A stretch of DNA of 9,857 nt from DATEDA01 sp035286595. Its GTDB lineage: Bacteria > Pseudomonadota > Gammaproteobacteria > Burkholderiales > SG8-39. A program made the position numbers and the translations under genes. The DNA is taken from assembly GCA_035286595.1 (NCBI GenBank), contig DATEDA010000142.1, positions 1 through 9,857 of the forward strand, read 5' to 3'. Of this stretch, positions 1 through 6,625 are shown in pieces. The first letter of the stretch is position 1; each line of letters opens with the position of its first letter. The notes under the pieces are model-generated. The model had not been told where the DNA came from and ran no database searches. It was given only the letters and a program-made list of their open reading frames with translations.

Positions 1-1
1 G

Positions 2-946
2 TCGCAGTATCTGCTCGAGCGCCTGAGCGGCTTCGAGCGACGGCCGGTGGCGCCCGGCGCGAATCCCTTCGCACGGGGAGCGGACCGGACGCGGTTCGCC
101 GAGTTCTACGCCGAGCTCGACGCCAAGGAAGGATTCGCGACCGCGACCGAATCGGTCTGCGTCGGGCCCATCGCCTACACCGGGCAGGCGGCGCTCCAGC
201 GCGACATCGACAACTTCAAGGCGGCGCTCGAGGGCGTCCGGGTCGAGGAGGCGTTCCTGCCCGTGGCCGCGCCGTCGAGCGTCATCCCGGACCGGAGAAA
301 CGAGTACTACCCGAGCGACGAGGCTTGCCTGGAGGCGATCGCGGAGGCGATGCGGACGGAGTACCGCACGATCGTCGACGCCGGCTTCGTGGTGCAGCTC
401 GATGACGCGCGCGCGGCGGTCACCTACGACCGGATGGTGCCGCCGGCGAGCTTCGCCGACTACCGGAGCTGGCTCGCGCGCCACGTCGAGGTGATGAACC
501 ACGCGCTCGAGGGGATCCCGCGGGACCGGGTGCGCTATCACGTCTGCTGGGGGAGCTGGCCTGGTCCGCACACGACCGACGTGCCGCTGAAGGACATCGT
601 CGACCTCGTGCTCAAGGCGCGCGTCGGCGCGCTGGTCATCGAGGGCGCCAATCCGCGCCACGAGCACGAGTGGCGCGTCTGGGAGCACGTCAAGCTCCCG
701 CCGGACACGGTGCTGATCCCGGGCGTCATCAGCCACGCCACCAACATCGTCGAGCACCCGGAGCTCGTGGCCGAGCGGATCGTCCGGCTCGCGCGGCTGG
801 TCGGCCGGGAGAACGTGATCGCGGGCACCGACTGCGGCTTTGCCCAGGGTCCCTTCTACCGGCGGGTGCACCCGTCGATCATGTGGGCCAAGCTCAAGGC
901 GCTGGCCGAGGGCGCGCGGCTGGCGACGAAGACGCTCTGGGCCTAG
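2..946 (+). CDS. MetE-like zinc methyltransferase-family protein (cobalamin-independent methionine synthase C-terminal domain family), 5'-truncated
   Basis: The reading frame is open from the left edge, so the true start lies outside the window. The GTG at 47 is not a credible start, because residues before it (LLERLSGFE) align with the second MetE-like gene (ANERLAGFE). The visible 314 codons cover most of a single-domain MetE-like TIM barrel. The zinc ligands of MetE are all present: HxC as H-V-C at 539-547, Glu in IEGANPRHEHEW at 641-643, and Cys in GTDCGF at 833-835. Known relatives transfer a methyl or alkyl group to a zinc-bound thiol such as homocysteine; epoxyalkane:CoM transferases share the HxC motif. 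The real substrate cannot be read from the sequence. The N-terminal folate-binding half of full-length MetE is unlikely to be present, judging from the complete paralogue at 2045. The stop overlaps the stop of the convergent gene. Probably cytoplasmic. Confidence 0.88.
   Translation, partial: SQYLLERLSGFERRPVAPGANPFARGADRTRFAEFYAELDAKEGFATATESVCVGPIAYTGQAALQRDIDNFKAALEGVRVEEAFLPVAAPSSVIPDRRNEYYPSDEACLEAIAEAMRTEYRTIVDAGFVVQLDDARAAVTYDRMVPPASFADYRSWLARHVEVMNHALEGIPRDRVRYHVCWGSWPGPHTTDVPLKDIVDLVLKARVGALVIEGANPRHEHEWRVWEHVKLPPDTVLIPGVISHATNIVEHPELVAERIVRLARLVGRENVIAGTDCGFAQGPFYRRVHPSIMWAKLKALAEGARLATKTLWA
943..946. other. Shared CTAG: overlapping convergent stop codons
   Basis: The palindrome CTAG contains TAG at 944-946 ending the + strand MetE-like gene, and TAG on the - strand (945-943) ending the PanE-like gene. 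The two convergent genes therefore overlap by four bases and leave no room for a terminator between them. Confidence 0.95.
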
Positions 947-1872
947 CCTGAGCCGCGCCGGCCGGCGGCGAGCGGCTTCAGGCACGCATACGCGACGTCG
1001 TGAAACGGCGTCGCCACGCCGAGTTGGCGGGCCTCGCGGCTCACGTACCCGCTCAGCCAGTCGAGCTCGAGCGGCTTGCCGGCTTCGAGATCCTCGAGCA
1101 TCGAGACCCTCGCATCGGGCTGGTAGCGCTGGGCAGCCGCGAGCATGTGCTCGACGATGTTGGATTCCAGCACCACGCCCTTCGCGGTCGCGAGCGCGAC
1201 GACTTCCGTCATCGCCTGGCGGTACAGGGCCCGCAGCTTCCGGTCCTCGCGGATCGGGCCGATCGGCTGGCGCGAGAGACAGGAGATCGCGCTCAGGCCG
1301 GCGACGGGCACGAACTTTCGCCACTGCTCGGTCTGCACGCTGTCGGAGACGCGCGCGTCGATGCCGGCGCTGAGGCAGACCTCCCGGAACGCCGCGACGC
1401 GCTGCGACGCACGGCCATCCAGCTCGCCGAAGATGAGCGAGTTCATGTCGCTCTTGCAGTGGACGACGCCCGGGGCCACGACCGTCGAGTTGATGAAGAC
1501 AACCCCGCCGACGACGTGCGTCGAACCGACGATGGCGCCGATCTCCTCGGGGGCGGTGACCCCGTTCTGGACCGGCACCAGCGTGGTCTCCGGCCCGATC
1601 ATGGGGCGCAGCTGTTGCGAAGACGCCGCCAGGTCGTACAGCTTGACCGACTGGACGACGACGTCGACCGGCCCGACGGCGGCAGGGTTGTCCGTCGCGG
1701 CAATGTCCGTGGCCGCGACCTCACCGTCCGGCGTGGTGACGCGGAGCCCGTCGGCCCGGATCGCCGCGAGGTGCGCGCCGCGGCAGATCAGCGTCACTTC
1801 CGCCCCGGCGCGAGCGAGCAGCGCTCCCATATAGGAGCCGACGCCACCCGCACCCATGACCGCGATCCTCAC
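943..1872 (-). CDS. Ketopantoate reductase family (PanE/ApbA-like) NADP-dependent oxidoreductase
   Basis: A 309-residue protein, the usual length for 2-dehydropantoate 2-reductase, which reduces ketopantoate to pantoate with NADPH in CoA biosynthesis. The N-terminus is a Rossmann strand with GAGGVGS at residues 7-13 and an Arg at 31 suited to the NADP phosphate. VKLYD supplies Lys77 and VQNG supplies Asn103. The C-terminal domain has WRKF with the likely catalytic Lys186, Ser257 in the SML motif and Glu269. The positions of E. coli Asn180 and Asn184, which contact the substrate, appear to be Val190 and Ser194, so the substrate may be another 2-keto acid. The start is a GTG at 1872: the only later Met (residue 6) would cut the first beta strand. 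The Shine-Dalgarno sequence is weak. It is divergent from the complete MetE-like gene and convergent with the truncated one. The family call is firm; the PanE reaction itself is uncertain. Confidence 0.88.
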   Translation of the reverse strand: MRIAVMGAGGVGSYMGALLARAGAEVTLICRGAHLAAIRADGLRVTTPDGEVAATDIAATDNPAAVGPVDVVVQSVKLYDLAASSQQLRPMIGPETTLVPVQNGVTAPEEIGAIVGSTHVVGGVVFINSTVVAPGVVHCKSDMNSLIFGELDGRASQRVAAFREVCLSAGIDARVSDSVQTEQWRKFVPVAGLSAISCLSRQPIGPIREDRKLRALYRQAMTEVVALATAKGVVLESNIVEHMLAAAQRYQPDARVSMLEDLEAGKPLELDWLSGYVSREARQLGVATPFHDVAYACLKPLAAGRRGSG

Positions 1873-1904
1873 GTGTCAGCTCGCCCAAGGTTCGAAGAGA
1901 GGAG

Positions 1905-1931
1905 ATAGTACCGGACTGGCGTCGGCGTCAA
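1905..1931 (-). promoter_or_regulatory. Candidate promoter of the PanE-like gene
   Basis: On the - strand TTGACG (1931-1926, five of six to the sigma70 -35 consensus) is followed after 15 bp by TACTAT (1910-1905, four of six to -10). The spacing is shorter than the ideal 17 bp. It lies about 35-60 bp upstream of the GTG start at 1872. This is a visual match only. Confidence 0.3.
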
Positions 1932-1970
1932 TCGACCGGACGGGTGATGCCGCCGCGGGAGGCTTCCCAC

Positions 1971-1988
1971 GCCCCACGGGGCTAGAAT
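1971..1988 (+). promoter_or_regulatory. Candidate -10 element with adjoining inverted repeat upstream of the second MetE-like gene
   Basis: TAGAAT at 1983-1988 matches five of six positions of the sigma70 -10 box, giving a leader of about 50 bases. No convincing -35 lies 16-18 bp upstream. A perfect inverted repeat, GCCCC-AC-GGGGC (1971-1982), directly abuts the -10 box and would suit a regulator site, but such GC repeats also arise by chance in this composition. Confidence 0.3.
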
Positions 1989-2031
1989 CGCCGCGGTGTT
2001 CGCGACGCGGAGAACGCGTGCCGGATCGACC

Positions 2032-2037
2032 GAGGAG
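2032..2037 (+). promoter_or_regulatory. Ribosome binding site of the second MetE-like gene
   Basis: GAGGAG lies 7 bases before the ATG at 2045 and 10 before the in-frame ATG at 2048. It supports a start here rather than at the in-frame ATG at 1856, which would overlap the start of the divergent PanE-like gene and add 63 residues of unconserved sequence. Confidence 0.7.
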
Positions 2038-2044
2038 AGCGACG

Positions 2045-3208
2045 ATGATGCGCAGCACGGACCGCATTCTGACCACCCACGTCGGCAGCCTGCCGCGGCC
2101 GGCCGATCTGCTCGCGATGCTCCGGGCGAGGGAGCGCGGCCAACCCCAGGACGCGCAGGCGTTCGCCGCCCGAGTGCACTCCGCGGTGAGCGATGCCGTG
2201 CGCAAGCAGCTGGAGCTCGGCGTGGACATCGTCGACGACGGCGAAATGGGCAAGCCGGGCTTCATCCACTACGCGAACGAGCGGCTCGCCGGGTTCGAAC
2301 CGCTCAACGAGGCGGTGGGAAGCCCGTGGAAGAACTCGCGGGAAGTGAAGGCCTTCCCGGAGTTCTACGAGTGGTTCGGGCGCGTGATGCCCAGTCCCGC
2401 GGCGACTGCCGGCCACATGGTCTGCACCGGGCCGATCTCCTACAGGGGCCACGCGCACGTGCAGGCCGACATCGCGAACCTGAAGGCCGCGCTCGGGGCC
2501 CGGCGCGCGACGGACGCGTTCATGCCGGCGATCTCGCCGACGAGCGTCGAGGACTGGCAGCGCAACCGGTACTACAAGACCCAGGAAGAGTTCCTGTTCG
2601 CGATCGCCGACGCCATGCGCGAGGAGTACAAGGCGATCGTCGACGCCGGGTTCATCGTGCAGATCGACGACCCCCACATCGCGACCTACTACGTGATCCG
2701 CTCGGACCTGAGCGTCGCCGAGATCCGCAAGTGGGCCGAGGTGCGCGTCGAGGCGCTCAACCACGCGCTACGGGATTTGCCGCGCGACCGAGTCCGCTGG
2801 CACACCTGCTACGGGATCAACATCGGCCCGCGCGTCCACGACCTGGAGCTCAAGCACTTCGTGGACCTCATGCTGAAGGTCCGCGCCGGCGCGATCTCGT
2901 TCGAAGCGGCGAATCCGCGCCACGAGCACGAGTGGCGCGTCTGGGAGAGCGTCAAGCTGCCGCAGGACACGGTCCTGATCCCGGGCACGATCACCCATTC
3001 GAGCGTGCTGGTCGAGCATCCGGAGCTCGTGGCCGACCGGATCGTGCGCTTCGCGAAGATCGTCGGCCGCGAGAACGTCATCGCCGGCGCCGACTGCGGA
3101 TTCGGCACCTTCGCCGGCTCGGAGGAGATCCACGAAAGCGTGGTCTGGGCGAAGTTCGACGCCCTCGTGGAGGGCGCGCGGATCGCGAGCCGGCAGCTCT
3201 GGAAGTAG
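2045..3208 (+). CDS. MetE-like zinc methyltransferase-family protein (single-domain, COG0620 type)
   Basis: A 387-residue protein beginning MMRSTDRILTTHVGSLPRP; the THVGSLPRP motif (11-19) is the hallmark N-terminus of single-domain MetE-like proteins. It carries only the catalytic barrel, about half the length of full MetE. The zinc ligands are His253 and Cys255 (WHTCYG), Glu287 (SFEAANPRHEHEW) and Cys351 (GADCGFG), matching the H/C/E/C set of E. coli MetE. The expected chemistry is methyl or alkyl transfer to a zinc-activated thiol. Homocysteine, coenzyme M-like thiols or demethylation substrates are all possible, and annotation as methionine synthase would be an over-reading. It is clearly a paralogue of the gene at 2-946, roughly half identical by eye over the shared region, including HEHEWRVWE and IVGRENVIAG. 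It is probably transcribed alone from the 1873-2044 gap, and converges with the Bug-type gene 26 bp downstream. Confidence 0.9.
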   Translation: MMRSTDRILTTHVGSLPRPADLLAMLRARERGQPQDAQAFAARVHSAVSDAVRKQLELGVDIVDDGEMGKPGFIHYANERLAGFEPLNEAVGSPWKNSREVKAFPEFYEWFGRVMPSPAATAGHMVCTGPISYRGHAHVQADIANLKAALGARRATDAFMPAISPTSVEDWQRNRYYKTQEEFLFAIADAMREEYKAIVDAGFIVQIDDPHIATYYVIRSDLSVAEIRKWAEVRVEALNHALRDLPRDRVRWHTCYGINIGPRVHDLELKHFVDLMLKVRAGAISFEAANPRHEHEWRVWESVKLPQDTVLIPGTITHSSVLVEHPELVADRIVRFAKIVGRENVIAGADCGFGTFAGSEEIHESVVWAKFDALVEGARIASRQLWK

Positions 3209-3234
3209 CCGGCCCGCTCGCGGGGCGCTCCGGA

Positions 3235-4185
3235 TCAGTTCGCCTTGATCCCCGCCGCCTTGATGAGCTGCGCGTTCTCGACCAGCTCCCGCTGGATCAT
3301 CGCCTCGAAGTCCGGCAGCGACATCGTGAGCGGATCGGCGCCCAGCTTGACCAGACGGTCGCGCACGTCCGGCGCCTGCACCGCGGCGTTGAACTCGCGG
3401 TTGAGGCGCTCGACGATGGGACGTGGCGTCTTCGAGGAGACCAGCGCTCCGACCCAGAAGTTGTAGTCCGAGTTCGGGTACCCCAGCTCCACCGTCGTCG
3501 GGAGATCGGGCATCAACGCGCTGCGCTTGGGCGAGGCGTTGCCGAGCGCGACCAGCGAGCCGTCCTGGACGCGCTTGAGCACCGCGAACACCGGTGCGAA
3601 GTAGAAGTCGGCCCGCCCGGCGAGGACTTCCCCGAGCGCCTCCGGCGCGCCCTTCATGTGCACGGTGAGCACCTCGATCCCGGCGGCGAACCGGAAGCGC
3701 TCGAGGTGCATGTGCGTGGCGCTGCCCACGCCGGCGGTCGTGGCGACGAGTGACCCCGGCTTCGCCTTGCCCGCGGCGACCAGGTCGGCCAGGGTCTTGT
3801 AGCCCTTCTCCGGCGAGACCACGATCACCGTCGGCATCGTGGCGATCGTCGCCACGGGGGTCAGCTCCTTCGGGTCGAGCCCCGGGTTGATCAACGTCGA
3901 CACGGTGAACGCCGACGCGTAGATGCTGATCAGATGGCCGTCCGGCTCGGCTCTCGCCACCGACGCTGCACCGACGATCCCCCCCGCCCCGAGGCGGTTC
4001 TCGACGATCACCGGCTGGCCGAGGCTCGCCGGCAGCTTCTCGGCGAGGATGCGCGCCATCGTGTCGGTCACGCTTCCCGGCGTCACGCCCGAGATCAGCC
4101 GGACGGTCTTGCTCGGATAGCTCTGCGCGACGGCCAAGCCGGGAACCAGCAGCACGAGCAGCAGTGCGATGAATTGCCTTCTCAT
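3235..4185 (-). CDS. Tripartite tricarboxylate transporter substrate-binding protein (TctC/Bug family)
   Basis: A 316-residue secreted protein. MRRQFIALLLVLLVPGLAVA is a clear Sec signal peptide with likely cleavage after Ala20 (AVA|QS). The mature protein opens YPSKTVRLI and continues with LGQPVIVENRLGAGG (55-69) and VARAEPDG (76-83), the standard Bug-family blocks, with MKGAPEAL (177-184), NFWVG (242-246) and a typical C-terminal half. Bug proteins bind carboxylates or related small molecules in the periplasm, often for a TctAB permease; none is present here. The usual PGGxxD loop reads PGSVTD (36-41). An upstream in-frame ATG at 4338 exists, but the ATG at 4185 is preceded by an excellent Shine-Dalgarno sequence and gives the signal peptide. 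It lies 73 bp downstream of the DMT transporter gene on the same strand, so it may receive readthrough from the liv operon. The ligand is unknown. Confidence 0.93.
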   Translation of the reverse strand: MRRQFIALLLVLLVPGLAVAQSYPSKTVRLISGVTPGSVTDTMARILAEKLPASLGQPVIVENRLGAGGIVGAASVARAEPDGHLISIYASAFTVSTLINPGLDPKELTPVATIATMPTVIVVSPEKGYKTLADLVAAGKAKPGSLVATTAGVGSATHMHLERFRFAAGIEVLTVHMKGAPEALGEVLAGRADFYFAPVFAVLKRVQDGSLVALGNASPKRSALMPDLPTTVELGYPNSDYNFWVGALVSSKTPRPIVERLNREFNAAVQAPDVRDRLVKLGADPLTMSLPDFEAMIQRELVENAQLIKAAGIKAN

Positions 4186-4187
4186 GG

Positions 4188-4200
4188 TCCTCCTCCTCTC
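4188..4200 (-). promoter_or_regulatory. Strong Shine-Dalgarno sequence of the TctC/Bug gene
   Basis: On the - strand GAGAGGAGGAGGA immediately precedes the ATG at 4185, with two overlapping AGGAGG cores. It fixes the start codon. The surrounding leader (ACCTGAG...GAGGAGGAC) is almost the same as that of the livK-like gene. Confidence 0.85.
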
Positions 4201-4217
4201 AGGTCGTCGGCGACTCC

Positions 4218-4234
4218 GCCCGCGCTGCGCGGGC
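4218..4234. other. GC hairpin in the DMT-TctC intergenic gap
   Basis: GCCCGCG-CTG-CGCGGGC forms a perfect 7-bp stem with a 3-base loop in the 73-bp gap between the DMT transporter stop and the Bug-gene start. No T-run follows it on the - strand, so it is not a standard intrinsic terminator. It may be an mRNA-stabilising or processing structure, or chance in GC-rich DNA. Confidence 0.35.
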
Positions 4235-4258
4235 CGGTCGGCCGATCGGTTGCCGGCA

Positions 4259-5179
4259 TTATGAACTCGGCGATCGGGCGCCGTCACCGGCGTCCCGGGC
4301 CCGGCGCTCGCGGGTGAGGCTGTAATAGATCCCGGCAAAGATCACCGCTGCCCCCAGCATGGTGGCGAGCTCGATCGGTTCGCCGTAGAACAGCGCCCCG
4401 ACGACCGCGATCAGCGGCAACCGGAGGAAATCCAGGGGGACGACGAACGTCGCGTCGGCGAGCATGAAAGCACGGGTCAGGCAGTAGTGCGAGCCGAAGC
4501 CGGCGCCGCCGACGGCGAGGATCCAGGGCAGGTCGGCAACCGTCGGCACGACCCAGCCGGGCAGCGCCGTGACGAGGCCGAGCGGCATCTGCATCACCGA
4601 CATGTAGAAGAGCACGGCGAGCGGCGAGTCCGTTGCCGACAGCCGCTTGGTCGCCACCATCACCGAAGCGAAGGAGAGCGCCGCGGCGAGGGTCGCGAGC
4701 GCCCCCGGATGAACCACGGCGAGCCCGGGCCTGAGGATGATCAGGATGCCGGCGAGCCCCAGGACCAGCATGACGATCCGCCCGCGGTTCAGCCGTTCGC
4801 CGAGCACGAACATCGCGAGCACCGCAGTCCACACCGGCATGGTGAACTCGATCGCGAAGACGGTCGCGAGCGGCAGCACGCCGATCGCGTAGACCCAGGC
4901 GGCCTGCCCCCCGAAGTGCAGCACGTTGCGGGTCGCGTGGAGGCCGATCCGCCGGGTCCGGAGCGCCCCGATCCCGTAGCGCGGCAGGACCGCGAGCACC
5001 ATGAGGAACGAGATGGAGCTGCGGAAGAACAGGATCTCGAAGGTGCCCATGGTGTCGAGGAGCTCGCGCACCGCGATCGCCATCAGCGAGAACGCGAGCA
5101 GCGCCCCGCCCATCCACGCCGCGGCCCGCAGCGCGTGGTGACCGCGGGCCGGGCCGCCTGCCGCGATGGCCTTGGCCAC
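4259..5179 (-). CDS. DMT superfamily (EamA-type) 10-TM transporter
   Basis: A 306-residue inner-membrane protein with about ten hydrophobic segments (near 23-43, 48-66, 84-100, 103-124, 132-150, 158-178, 187-207, 218-240, 248-266 and 272-288), arranged as two EamA repeats of five. Family features include FEILFFRSSISF (47-58), VFAIEFTMPVWTAVLA (107-122), FVLGERL (124-130) and, in the second repeat, FVVPLDFLRLP (245-255) and LFYGEP (263-268). DMT/EamA proteins export or take up amino acids, nucleobases and other metabolites, and specificity cannot be read here. The start is taken as the GTG at 5179, which shares its first G with the livF TAG (TAGTG) and suggests translational coupling; an internal ATG at residue 23 would still keep all TM segments. 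As the last gene tightly joined to the liv operon, it may handle the same or a counter-flowing solute. Confidence 0.9.
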   Translation of the reverse strand: MAKAIAAGGPARGHHALRAAAWMGGALLAFSLMAIAVRELLDTMGTFEILFFRSSISFLMVLAVLPRYGIGALRTRRIGLHATRNVLHFGGQAAWVYAIGVLPLATVFAIEFTMPVWTAVLAMFVLGERLNRGRIVMLVLGLAGILIILRPGLAVVHPGALATLAAALSFASVMVATKRLSATDSPLAVLFYMSVMQMPLGLVTALPGWVVPTVADLPWILAVGGAGFGSHYCLTRAFMLADATFVVPLDFLRLPLIAVVGALFYGEPIELATMLGAAVIFAGIYYSLTRERRARDAGDGARSPSS

Positions 5180-5880
5180 TACTCAGCCGCGATCAGACTG
5201 GCCAGGTAGTCCGGGTCGTCGCGCAGCCGCGCGGATGGGCCGTCGTAGACGATCCGGCCCTTGTCCATGACCACGGTGCGCTCGGAGAACGCCAGCGCGA
5301 CGCGGCTGTTCTGCTCGACCAGCACGATCGAGAGCCCGCCCTGGGCGCGTAAGCGGAGCAGCACCTTGGTGAGCGCCTCGACGATCAGCGGCGCGAGCCC
5401 CTCGGTCGGCTCGTCCATCAGGAGCACGCTCGGGTTGGTGATGAGCGCGCGCGCGATCGCGAGCATCTGCTGCTCGCCGCCGGAAAGGTGGTTGCCGGCG
5501 TGGCCGAGCCGCTCCCTGAGGTTGGGGAACAGATCAAAGATCCGCGCGAAGGTCCAGTGGCCGGGCCGCGCGCCGAGCTCGAGGTTCTCGCCCACCGACA
5601 GCGACGGGAAGATCTCGCGCTCCTGCGGGACGAAGCCGAGGCCCGCCAGCGCCCGGCGGTGGACCGGTGCGGCGTCGATGCGGCGTCCGTCGAGGGAGAT
5701 CTCGCCGGCGTGCAGGGTGGTGTGGCCCATGACGGTCGCGAGCAGGGTCGATTTGCCGACGCCGTTGCGCCCGATCACGCTCAGGCTCTCGCCAGCGGCG
5801 AGCGCGAGATCGATCCCTTCCAGCACCACCGTCTCGCCGTAGCCCGCCGAGACCCGCCGTAGCGCGAGCGCGTCAGACAT
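5179..5880 (-). CDS. livF: Branched-chain amino acid-type ABC transporter ATP-binding protein LivF
   Basis: A 233-residue cytoplasmic ATPase, normal length for LivF. Walker A GRNGVGKS is at 37-44, the Q-loop Gln86 in VPQE, the ABC signature LSGGEQQ at 132-138, and Walker B VLLMDEP at 152-158 followed by TEGLAP. The switch-His position is VEQN (Gln190), as in known LivF proteins, so the paired LivG supplies the switch histidine. It powers import through the LivH/LivM channel. Its ATG at 5880 overlaps the end of livG by eight bases (ATGTCTGA), and its stop overlaps the start of the DMT gene by one base, indicating a single coupled transcript. The substrate need not be leucine: this family also imports amides, urea and aromatic acids. 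Confidence 0.95.
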   Translation of the reverse strand: MSDALALRRVSAGYGETVVLEGIDLALAAGESLSVIGRNGVGKSTLLATVMGHTTLHAGEISLDGRRIDAAPVHRRALAGLGFVPQEREIFPSLSVGENLELGARPGHWTFARIFDLFPNLRERLGHAGNHLSGGEQQMLAIARALITNPSVLLMDEPTEGLAPLIVEALTKVLLRLRAQGGLSIVLVEQNSRVALAFSERTVVMDKGRIVYDGPSARLRDDPDYLASLIAAE

Positions 5881-6625
5881 CGGCGGCGCTCCCGAGGTAC
5901 ACGGCGCGCACCTCGCGATTGGCGGCGATCTCGGCGGGCGGCCCTTCGGCGAAGATCGCGCCGCTCACCATCACGGTGATGCGCTCGGCGAAGCGGAACA
6001 CGAGGTCCATGTCGTGCTCGATGATGAGCACGGCGATCTCCTTCGGCAGCCCGGCGATCGCGTCGAGGAGGATGTGGCTCTCCGCGCTCGGGATGCCGGC
6101 GGCCGGTTCGTCGAGCAGGAGCACCCGGGGCTTGAGGCCGAGCGCGATCGCGATCTCGACCAGGCGCTGCCGGCCGTAAGGCAGCTCGTGGATGCGCCGG
6201 CCGGCGTCGCCCTCGAGCTTGAGCGTCTCGAGCAGGCCGGAGGCCTCCGCGATCACGTCCGCACGCCGACCGGCGGGGCGGAACATCGATCCACCCGCGC
6301 CGAGGCGCTCGGCGACCGCGATGTACACGTTGTCCAGCACCGTCAGGCCGCGAAACAGCTGGTTGATCTGGAACGTGCGCGCGATGCCGCGCTTGACCCG
6401 CTTCGCCTGCGGAGCCGCCGTCAGGTCCTCGCCCTCGAGCAGCACCGCGCCGCGCGAGGGCGGCAGGACGCCGGTGAGCAGGTTGACGAGCGTGGTCTTG
6501 CCCGCGCCGTTGGGCCCGATCAGTGCGTGGCGCGCGCCGCGCTCGAGGCGAAAGTCGATGTCGCGCGCCACCTCGAGCGCGCCGAAGCTCTTGCAGAGCT
6601 GCCGGGTCTCGAGGAGCGCCGCCAT
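5873..6625 (-). CDS. livG: Branched-chain amino acid-type ABC transporter ATP-binding protein LivG
   Basis: A 250-residue ATPase. Walker A GPNGAGKT is at 37-44, the Q-loop Gln86 in RTFQ, the signature block LPYGRQR at 148-154, Walker B VLLLDEP at 168-174 followed by AAGI, and the switch His204 in IEHDMDLV. The signature differs from the commoner LSYGQQR (Pro for Ser, Arg for Gln). An upstream in-frame extension to 6739 is open, but the ATG at 6625 shares its A with the livM stop (TGATG) and gives the canonical LivG N-terminus, so it is chosen. LivG and LivF should form the nucleotide-binding heterodimer of the importer. Confidence 0.95.
   Translation of the reverse strand: MAALLETRQLCKSFGALEVARDIDFRLERGARHALIGPNGAGKTTLVNLLTGVLPPSRGAVLLEGEDLTAAPQAKRVKRGIARTFQINQLFRGLTVLDNVYIAVAERLGAGGSMFRPAGRRADVIAEASGLLETLKLEGDAGRRIHELPYGRQRLVEIAIALGLKPRVLLLDEPAAGIPSAESHILLDAIAGLPKEIAVLIIEHDMDLVFRFAERITVMVSGAIFAEGPPAEIAANREVRAVYLGSAADV

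Noticed and set aside
1000..1908. A 302-codon + strand open frame antisense to the PanE-like gene
   Set aside because: Arg/Asp/Ala-rich shadow of a well-supported reductase gene.
3209..3234. Possible bidirectional terminator between the convergent MetE-like and Bug genes
   Set aside because: Only a 4-bp GCCC/GGGC stem is visible and no T-run on either side.
1996..3753. A 585-codon + strand open frame over the second MetE-like gene and the Bug gene
   Set aside because: It is a GC-driven shadow: low-complexity, rich in Arg, Ala, Gly and Pro, without motifs, and it overlaps two genes with clear family signatures.
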